Shown: in pieces, positions 57,780 through 64,000 of the stretch
How the letters are laid out: each line of letters starts with the position of its first letter
How positions within the stretch are numbered: the stretch's first letter is position 1
From: Haloglomus halophilum
GTDB taxonomy: Archaea; Halobacteriota; Halobacteria; Halobacteriales; Haloarculaceae
Reading direction: 5' to 3'
DNA: 64,000 nt
NCBI RefSeq assembly: GCF_024298885.1
Contig: NZ_CP101166.1
Coordinates: forward strand, 62,001 to 126,000
The notes under the pieces: generated by a model
The model's input: only the letters and a program-made list of their open reading frames with translations
Told to the model about the DNA's origin: nothing
Database searches by the model: none
Program-made: the position numbers and the translations under genes

Positions 57780-57828
57780 GGACGGTGGACGGCGGACGGT
57801 GGACGGCGGACGGTGGACGGTGGACGGA
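57780..57828. repeat. 7-base tandem array (GGACGGY)
   Basis: Seven head-to-tail units of GGACGGT or GGACGGC fill 49 bases (the last ends in A), in alternating order for the first five. The period is not a multiple of three and no gene spans it. Related GGACGG words are scattered for 90 bases to its left, so the array seems to be growing from a local seed. Slippage-prone length variation is likely. Confidence 0.75.
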
Positions 57829-57990
57829 CCTGTACGGCTCCGCCCACGGCCCCGAGACGTGACAGGCCACCGGTTGAACCACACGGCTACGAGGGCCCGC
57901 GCCACACCAGGGAACGGGAGAATACCCCTCGAAACCCGTGGCTGTCCGGGTCGTTCATGGTCGTTCGTGGCGTTGAGACGGCGAGAGCGG

Positions 57991-58000
57991 TACTAATTTG
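57991..58000 (+). promoter_or_regulatory. TATA-like box deciding the icd start
   Basis: TACTAATTTG is centred about 30 bases before ATG 58025, the usual spacing for near-leaderless transcripts. A TTG-type or earlier start at 57998 would fall inside this box and is rejected. Confidence 0.5.
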
Positions 58001-58024
58001 TCCCGACCCTTCGTTGCGCCGGCT

Positions 58025-59284
<1,260 letters not shown>

Positions 59285-59971
59285 GTCGCAGATAGAGGCG
59301 CTTAGAACTTTTTATCGATTATTACCCGATTATTCCTGTCATATCTACAATATCTCTGGGGGAACCGTTGACCTCTCGCGGCCGCAGCGAACGGGGACGC
59401 AGGCCTACGAACGACGACCCACGGACACCACTCCCCGGAAACCGACCTGATGTGACCACGGCAGCGCCGTGCCGGCGCTGCCGACGTAGCCGTGTTGGTC
59501 AGTCGGACTCGTGAGCCTCACACCTCCCCAGCCGCCTGCAGTGCTCGCTGGCGCTGCGCGCTTCGGCCCTCGCGCGCTTAGAGCCGGCAGCCCCGCCACC
59601 TGTGCGAGCGAGTTGAACTCGCTCGCGGGTTCCGGGGCTGCTGCCAGCGCACGCCGGTTGGACTGACGGGGATGCGCGACCCCCGACATTCCACGGGCCG
59701 GGAGCGCGTGCCGAGCGGCTTGCCCGCGAGTGCCGCGCGACCTGGGGAAGGGCAGGGGCGCCACGCCCGTGCCACGTTCGATCCCCTGGCGGACTCGAAG
59801 GGCAAGCGGTCTCGACCCATCCCGGGCGACGCAAGGACCGCAGGCCGAACGGAGTGAGGCCGAGGACCGCAGCGAGCCCCGGATGGTCGAGAGCGCGAGG
59901 GCTTCGTAGCCGTCTTCGTCGCGGCAGTTGGAGGCAGAAGTAGAAAATCAGGAAGCGTACGCTTCTAGCCG
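59285..59971. other. 687-base gap downstream of isocitrate dehydrogenase
   Basis: It opens with a T-rich stretch (CTTTTTATCGATTATT, about 59310-59325) that probably ends icd transcription. It then holds an AT-rich segment to 59360 and the GC-rich repeat block described at 59487-59923. The last 45 bases, AT-rich again, lie downstream of the convergent hydrolase gene. I see no coding gene. Confidence 0.5.
59487..59923. repeat. second copy of the GC-rich mosaic repeat, rearranged
   Basis: Positions 59487-59671 match the reverse complement of 40652-40850; for example CCCCGTCAGTCCAACCGGCG is exact. Positions 59785-59923 match 40843-40991 in direct orientation, sharing GGACTCGAAGGGC, CCGAACGG-GTGAGGC and GAGGGCTTCGTAG in order. 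So the two modules of the block are joined in opposite relative orientation in the two places. Local hairpins include GCGAGCGAGTTGAACTCGCTCGC. Similarity was found by eye; percentages were not computed. Confidence 0.7.
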
Positions 59972-60697
59972 TTACTCAAGCGTGAAGCTCTCGTCGCCCT
60001 CGAGGACGTGCACGTCAGCATCCGACCCCGTCGCCTTGACCTCCTTCACGAAGTCGTCCGTGTCGATCTCGATGGGCGGGAAGGTGTCGTAGTGCATCGG
60101 GAACGCGTGGTCGACATCGAGCCAGTCGACGGCGATGGCGGCCTGCGTCGGGCCCATGGTGAAGTGGTCGCCGACCGGGACGGCGGCGGCATCCGGCTCC
60201 AGGTACGGGCCGATGACGTCTTTCATCTCGCTCATCAGGCCCGTGTCGCCGGCGTGGTAGAACGCCGTGGAGTCGGGGTCGGCCTCCTGGGTCGGCTTCG
60301 TGTCGCTGATGACGAAGCCCGTCGGCATGCCGAGGTCGTACTCGTAGCCGGTCATCGCGCCGTTGGTGTGGTCGGCCCGATGCATCGTGACGAAGGCGTC
60401 GCCGCACTCGACGGTGCCGCCGATGTTCATCCCCATCCCGCCGACAGCCTCGTCGATGCCGAGTTCGGCCTCGGCGTACGCCGCGAGTTCGGGCACCGCG
60501 ACGAGCGTGCTGTCGGCGAACTCCCCGGCGTGGGCGATGTGGTCCTCGTGCGCGTGCGTGAGGAGGAGGTAGTCCGGGTCGTCCACGTCGCTCGGGTCGA
60601 GCGAGGTCTGCGGGTTCCCGAAGAACGGGTCGATGAGGAGGCTCGTGTCACCGACCTGTACGTGCCAGCAGGAGTGTCCGTGCCAGGTGAGTTCCAT
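59972..60697 (-). CDS. metallo-beta-lactamase fold hydrolase (UPF0173-like)
   Basis: The 241-residue protein begins [13 protein letters not shown], characteristic of UPF0173/UlaG-like hydrolases. The metal motif is THAHEDH (H48, H50, D52, H53), and a further histidine comes in FPMHYDTFP near the end. It should bind two zinc or manganese ions; the substrate is unknown. The ATG at 60697 gives the usual N-terminus. It is downstream of the TBP-like gene on the same strand, 73 bases away. Confidence 0.92.
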   Translation of the reverse strand: MELTWHGHSCWHVQVGDTSLLIDPFFGNPQTSLDPSDVDDPDYLLLTHAHEDHIAHAGEFADSTLVAVPELAAYAEAELGIDEAVGGMGMNIGGTVECGDAFVTMHRADHTNGAMTGYEYDLGMPTGFVISDTKPTQEADPDSTAFYHAGDTGLMSEMKDVIGPYLEPDAAAVPVGDHFTMGPTQAAIAVDWLDVDHAFPMHYDTFPPIEIDTDDFVKEVKATGSDADVHVLEGDESFTLE

Positions 60698-60770
60698 GAC
60701 ACGAGCGGTTACTCGCGGCTCCGTCTTAACGGTTCAGGGAGGCGCCGTCACCGACCGACGGCGGGGGCGC

Positions 60771-61295
60771 TCAGGCGAGGTCGGCCCCGCACGCCGGACA
60801 GAAGTTCTCGGTCCCGTCGAGGCCGTTCCCGCAGTCCGGACAGTCGGGCTCGGCGGCAGGTTCGGCCGCCTCGCGGACGCCCTCGGGCAGGTCCTCGGCG
60901 GGCGGCAGCGCGACCGCCTCGGCGCCCGCCTCCGGCACCGCGTCGGGGTCGACGAGGTCCGTCTCCACCAGCCGCGCGGCGACTGTCGCGACGGCGGCCT
61001 CGGCGTCCGCGCGCGAGTCAGCGTCCGCGACGACCAGCTGTCCGGTGCCGAAAACGAACACCGTCGCGGGGTCGCCCTGATAGACGACGCCGGGGAAGGT
61101 GTCGGGCTGGTAGGTCGTGGCCTCGATGCCGAGTTCCAGCGTCGCCATGTTCGTGTCGACCGCGGCGTCGAGCGCGAGCGCGTAGACCGGGTCCGTAACC
61201 TCGACCTCCGGGACGTCCGCGAGGTCGATGCTGGCCAGCCCCTGCACGTCGAGGCCGTCGAGGGCGACGAGCAGGCGCGCGCGGTCGGCAGTCAT
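60771..61295 (-). CDS. single-repeat TBP-like protein with C-terminal zinc ribbon
   Basis: Residues 29-114 of this 174-residue protein read like one half of archaeal TATA-binding protein. A strand EVTDPVYALALDAAVDTNMA leads into TTYQPDTFPGVVY, then VFVFGTGQLVVADADS and a C-terminal helix. The corresponding TBP words are YEPEQFPGLVYR and LIFGSGKLVITG. A true TBP has two such repeats and about 185 residues; here the first is replaced by a short 28-residue segment. After an acidic linker the C-terminus has a zinc ribbon, CPDC (152-155) and CPAC (166-169). The start at 61295 is the ATG nearest the domain. The function is unknown. Confidence 0.75.
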   Translation of the reverse strand: MTADRARLLVALDGLDVQGLASIDLADVPEVEVTDPVYALALDAAVDTNMATLELGIEATTYQPDTFPGVVYQGDPATVFVFGTGQLVVADADSRADAEAAVATVAARLVETDLVDPDAVPEAGAEAVALPPAEDLPEGVREAAEPAAEPDCPDCGNGLDGTENFCPACGADLA

Positions 61296-61391
61296 ACGGG
61301 TAACTGGGAGCGGCCGGGCAAAAGGCGTGCCGCTTACCGACAATCACGCCGGGGCGAGAGGGTTTTGTCCGGCGCCGTCCTGCGTGGGGGC

Positions 61392-61844
61392 ATGAGCGAC
61401 CCACGCGTCGAACTGGTCACCGACGAGGACGGCCTCGACGCCGCCATCGCGGTCCGACGCGAGGTGTTCGTCGAGGGGCAGGGCGTCCCCGAGGACCGCG
61501 AACTCGACGGGCGTGACGACGAGGCCACCCACGTCCTCGCCCGCGACGGGGACGCCGTGGTCGGGACGGCCCGCCTGCGCGAGTACCACGACGGCGAGGG
61601 GGACGAGCCACGGACCGCGAAGGTCGAGCGGGTCGCCGTGCGCGACTCCCGGCGCGGCGAGGGCTGGGGTGCCCGCATCATGGCCGCCGTCGAGGACCAC
61701 GCCCGCGAGCAGGGCTACGACCGGGTCTACCTCCACGCGCAGGTCCCCGTCGTCGCCTTCTACGAGCACCTCGGCTACGAGGCCCACGGCGAGGAGTTCG
61801 AGGACGCGGGCATCCCGCACCGCGAGATGACGAAGGCATTGTAG
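61392..61844 (+). CDS. GNAT family N-acetyltransferase (ElaA-like)
   Basis: The 150-residue enzyme transfers an acetyl group from acetyl-CoA. RREVFVEGQGVPEDRELDG near the start is the ElaA-like signature, and the CoA pyrophosphate loop is RRGEGWGAR. VYLHAQVPVVAFYEHLGYE is the conserved strand and helix of the C-terminal half. Substrates of this subgroup are unknown. It is divergent from the TBP-like gene and starts within 100 bases of it. Confidence 0.9.
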   Translation: MSDPRVELVTDEDGLDAAIAVRREVFVEGQGVPEDRELDGRDDEATHVLARDGDAVVGTARLREYHDGEGDEPRTAKVERVAVRDSRRGEGWGARIMAAVEDHAREQGYDRVYLHAQVPVVAFYEHLGYEAHGEEFEDAGIPHREMTKAL

Positions 61845-61909
61845 CCGACTGCGCCGACCTCCGCTCGTTCGGCGGAACGGCCTTGCCTCCGGTGGCCCTA
61901 CTGGGAGAT

Positions 61910-62629
61910 ATGCAGGAGTACGTCCCGGCAGACGTCCACGTCCCGCCGGGCGAGGAGGGCCGGACCGACAGGTTCCGCGTCTACCGGAACCTCGCGGCGA
62001 TTCCGCACGTGAACCTCTACGGGACGACGAACGGGCGGCTGTTCAGTGTCTACCGGGACGGGTACGATGACGAGTTGCAGGCCACCGTCGACGGCCTCAG
62101 CACGGGCGATTGCGTCGTCGCGACGGTGCTTGGTGACCCGGACGACCCCGACGAGGCGTGGCGCGTCGTCCGGGCGATACGCGACGACACGCTCAGCACG
62201 TCGGTGGCGTTCGCACCGGGCGTCGACCCCGAGCGCCTGCCGGCGCCGGTCACCGAGGCCCCGGACCTGCGCGAGCGAGCCGCGGTGGAACCAGTCGGTC
62301 GCGTGCTGGAGCACGAGGGCCAGCCCGTGGGAGAGGTGTGGTGTCAGCCACGCGACCCGCTGCCCCACGACGCCTTCCTGCTGAACGTCCTCGTCGGGCA
62401 GGTCCCGATGGAGTCACACCTCGACGGGCTCCCCAAAATCGAGGCACTCCCGGCGGAGGTGCTGGTCCTCGACACCGCGACGCCGAGCGACACCTCCTAC
62501 GACCTCCCCTTTGGCGTGTTCGTCTTCCTCACCGAGGCGGGCGAGGCGCTCGGCGACGAACTCCGCGAGCGCTACGGCCTCCCGCTGGACCGCGACGCCG
62601 ACACCCGGCCGGACATCGACCCGTACTGA
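61910..62629 (+). CDS. haloarchaeal conserved protein of unknown function
   Basis: The 239-residue acidic protein begins with MQEYVPADVHVPPGEEG and a beta strand RFRVYRN, followed by a VYRDGYDDELQATVDGLSTG segment that looks like a small beta barrel. The second half has a conserved PHDAFLLNVLVGQ stretch. No catalytic or membrane motif is seen. It is 65 bases after the acetyltransferase gene, in the same direction, and may be co-transcribed. The 26-base tandem array begins 25 bases after its stop. Confidence 0.72.
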   Translation: MQEYVPADVHVPPGEEGRTDRFRVYRNLAAIPHVNLYGTTNGRLFSVYRDGYDDELQATVDGLSTGDCVVATVLGDPDDPDEAWRVVRAIRDDTLSTSVAFAPGVDPERLPAPVTEAPDLRERAAVEPVGRVLEHEGQPVGEVWCQPRDPLPHDAFLLNVLVGQVPMESHLDGLPKIEALPAEVLVLDTATPSDTSYDLPFGVFVFLTEAGEALGDELRERYGLPLDRDADTRPDIDPY

Positions 62630-62653
62630 GGCCGTCGTCGGGGGCTGTTCGGG

Positions 62654-62955
62654 ACCGCGCCAGTGACACCAGCAACAGAACCGCGCCAGTGACACCAGCA
62701 ACAGAACCGCGCCAGTGACACCAGCAACAGAACCGCGCCAGTGACACCAGCAACAGAACCGCGCCAGTGACACCAGCAACAGAACCGCGCCAGTGACACC
62801 AGCAACAGAACCGCGCCAGTGACACCAGCAACAGAACCGCGCCAGTGACACCAGCAACAGAACCGCGCCAGTGACACCAGCAACAGAACCGCGCCAGTGA
62901 CACCAGCAACAGAACCGCGCCAGTGACACCAGCAACAGAACCGCGCCAGTGACAC
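62654..62955. repeat. 26-base tandem array, 11 full copies plus a partial
   Basis: The unit ACCGCGCCAGTGACACCAG + CAACAGA is repeated 11 times without change from 62654 to 62939; a 12th copy is cut after 16 bases at 62955. There are no spacers between units, so it is not a CRISPR array. The period is not a multiple of three, yet the minus-strand frames stay open because three units make one 26-codon cycle; I see no start or domain that would make it a gene. Perfect identity of all copies points to recent expansion. Confidence 0.9.
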
Positions 62956-62989
62956 AGACACGGGCCACTGCATACGCGCGCCGAAGGCG

Positions 62990-63124
62990 CGCGTTTCACC
63001 GGCACGAGGCCGCTTCGCGGCCGAGTGCCGGCCTTTTTTCTGAACGTTTTTTGCGCAAGTGGTTCCGCAGGCGGGCCGGCTCCGCCGGCCCGCCGAGGAA
63101 ACCCGCAGCGCAAAAAAGCTCGAG
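62990..63124 (-). repeat. 3'-end module, copy 4 (downstream of the small HTH gene)
   Basis: Read on the minus strand, the module follows the HTH gene stop with CTCGAGCTTTTTT. Next come a strong hairpin (GGCGGGCCGGC/GCCGGCCCGCC), CGCAAAAAACGTTCAGA (63039-63055) and a nested hairpin with CCGGCAC/GTGCCGG arms. It matches copy 1 in layout, including GTTTCACCGGCACGAG and GAGGAAACCCG, while the loop-stem interiors differ. That is what is expected if structure, not sequence, is kept. The array of 26-base repeats ends 35 bases away. Confidence 0.7.
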
Positions 63125-63484
63125 TTAGTACTCCTCGTACGCCAGCGTCATGATGTACTGCGAGAACTGGTCGCTGGTGGCGTCGATCTCCTCGTCGCCG
63201 ATGAAGGGGCTCAGCATGTCGCCGGCCATCAGCAGCGAGAAGTCCAGGTCCCGGGGGTCGTGGACCGGCTCGATGTGGTAGGTGTTGTGCCCCTCGTAGA
63301 CGGTCTTCTCGCGCTCGATGAGGCCCTTCTCCTCGAGCGACTCCAGGATGCGACTCCCCTTGCGGGAGTCGACATCGAGTTCCTTCCAGAAGTCGCTCTG
63401 GTGGATGCTGCCGATCTGCCGGATCAGCTCCAGTCCGGCCTGCTCGTCCTCGGAGAGGTCCGCCTCTTCGTCGGCCGTACTCAT
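63125..63484 (-). CDS. winged-helix regulator-like protein
   Basis: The 119-residue protein has a helical start (LSEDEQAGLELIRQIGSIHQSDFWKELD), a likely recognition helix at SRKGSRILESLEEKGLIERE, and a short wing (TVYEGHNTYHI), as in MarR/ArsR-like DNA-binding domains. The C-terminal 40 residues are helical and acidic. Similar haloarchaeal proteins are called HTH regulators without known targets. The stop is followed by a 3'-end module. The truncated epimerase gene lies upstream on the same strand. Confidence 0.82.
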   Translation of the reverse strand: MSTADEEADLSEDEQAGLELIRQIGSIHQSDFWKELDVDSRKGSRILESLEEKGLIEREKTVYEGHNTYHIEPVHDPRDLDFSLLMAGDMLSPFIGDEEIDATSDQFSQYIMTLAYEEY

Positions 63485-63571
63485 CGTACGAGGCGAGGAG
63501 ACGACCCCCCATAAGACTGTTCCACCGCGCGTGCGGGCCGAGCGGTCGCGTCCCTGTCCGAGGGTGTGCCC

Positions 63572-64000
63572 TCAGACCGATTCGTCGAGGCCGTAGACGC
63601 CCTCGTCGAGCAGTTCCCGGGTCGCCCGCCGGACGGCGTCGTCGCTGGAGCCGGGCGCCTCCCAGCCCAGCCCTGCGAGTTTCTCGACCGAGAGTCGCAT
63701 CCGGGGCACGTCGCCGGTCCAGCCGCGGTCGCCGCCCGTGAACTCGTAGTCGGGGTCGAGCCCCATCTCGTCGGCCACGATGTCCGCGATGGTCTTGACC
63801 GAGGTGGTCGTGCGTGTCCCGAGGTTGTACGTGTTGACGGGCTGGTCGGCGTGCTGGACGACGTGACACATCGCGTCCACGCAGTCGGCGACGTGGAGGT
63901 AGGACTTCTCCTGCCGGCCGTCACCGAGTATCTCCAGCGTGCTCGGGTCATCGCGGAGTTTGCCGATGAAGTCCGGGACGACGGCGCCGAGCTGGAGCCG
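63572..64000 (-). CDS. C-terminal part of a GalE-like NAD-dependent epimerase, cut by the window edge
   Basis: The visible 142 residues are the substrate-binding end of an extended SDR enzyme. FIGKLRDDPSTLEILGDGRQ, then KSYLHVADCVDAM, which is the conserved region after the catalytic Tyr-Lys pair, and VNTYNLGT are as in UDP-glucose epimerases. The Rossmann part and the catalytic YxxxK lie outside the window. It is on the same strand as the small HTH gene. It differs from the epimerase at 11.5 kb. Confidence 0.88.
   Translation of the reverse strand, partial: RLQLGAVVPDFIGKLRDDPSTLEILGDGRQEKSYLHVADCVDAMCHVVQHADQPVNTYNLGTRTTTSVKTIADIVADEMGLDPDYEFTGGDRGWTGDVPRMRLSVEKLAGLGWEAPGSSDDAVRRATRELLDEGVYGLDESV

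Larger units (their letters stand above)
57531..58024. other. 494-base divergent region between subtilase and isocitrate dehydrogenase
   Basis: The left part (57531-57670) is AT-rich and holds the subtilase promoter. The middle (57685-57830) is a run of GGACGG-type words in which a seven-base unit is repeated seven times, and also a 12-base word TGGACGGTTGGA twice (about 57696 and 57717). The right end holds the TATA box of isocitrate dehydrogenase. I see no gene in it. Confidence 0.5.

Noticed and set aside
62654..62955. CRISPR array
   Set aside because: Units of 26 bases follow each other directly with no spacer, all copies are identical and no cas gene is nearby. It is a plain tandem repeat.
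62414..63869. Cysteine/tryptophan-rich repeat protein on the minus strand through the 26-base array
   Set aside because: The frames stay open only because the period cycles through all three frames without a stop. They overlap the real gene at 61910-62629 or the regulator at 63125 and have no domain or start with a promoter.

Overview
The window looks like chromosomal DNA of an extremely halophilic archaeon (class Halobacteria). It is GC-rich and its proteins are strongly acidic. It carries both DNA topoisomerase VI and a bacterial-type gyrase, a group II chaperonin with a GGM tail, a Cdc48-type AAA ATPase, a SpoVR/PrkA stress cluster, a Tat-exported subtilase, a bat-type regulator and a geranylgeranyl reductase. 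Many genes have a TATA-like box about 25-32 bases before the start codon, as expected for near-leaderless haloarchaeal transcripts; I used this to choose several starts. I found no rRNA, tRNA, CRISPR array or intact insertion sequence. I do not assign a genus.

Layout. 0-9 kb: top6BA (leftward) and gyrBA (rightward) fire from one divergent control region. 9-19 kb: methyltransferase, arginase, sugar-nucleotide epimerase, winged-helix regulator, FAD oxidoreductase, epoxide-hydrolase-like enzyme, thermosome, Dim2-like KH protein, Lrp regulator. 19-30 kb: small membrane proteins, an antitoxin gene with the broken remains of its toxin, a nucleoside phosphorylase, a four-repeat LEA/WHy surface protein, and an Lhr helicase. 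30-36 kb: Cdc48-like ATPase, geranylgeranyl reductase, 2Fe-2S ferredoxin, bat-type regulator, YjbQ protein. 36-45.5 kb: the stress cluster prkA-prkA-[about 0.8 kb non-coding repeat]-DUF444-spoVR. 46-54 kb: lipoprotein, UPF0179 protein, methyltransferase, aspartoacylase-like enzyme, class III aminotransferase, AI-2E family permease, SDO1. 54-64 kb: subtilase, isocitrate dehydrogenase, UPF0173 hydrolase, a single-repeat TBP-like protein, GNAT, a 26-base tandem array, a small regulator, and an epimerase cut by the window edge.

Most genes are housekeeping, protein-quality or stress functions. The unexpected content is mainly between genes. Four copies of a module start at or within a few bases of a stop codon with GAGCTTTTTT and carry a GCAAAAAACGTTCAGA-like box between strong hairpins. 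A second dispersed family of GC-rich modules forms a long imperfect inverted repeat inside the stress cluster and recurs, rearranged, downstream of isocitrate dehydrogenase. There are also two tandem arrays (26 and 7 bases). The most unusual protein is a 174-residue protein that seems to carry only one of the two TBP repeats, fused to a zinc ribbon.
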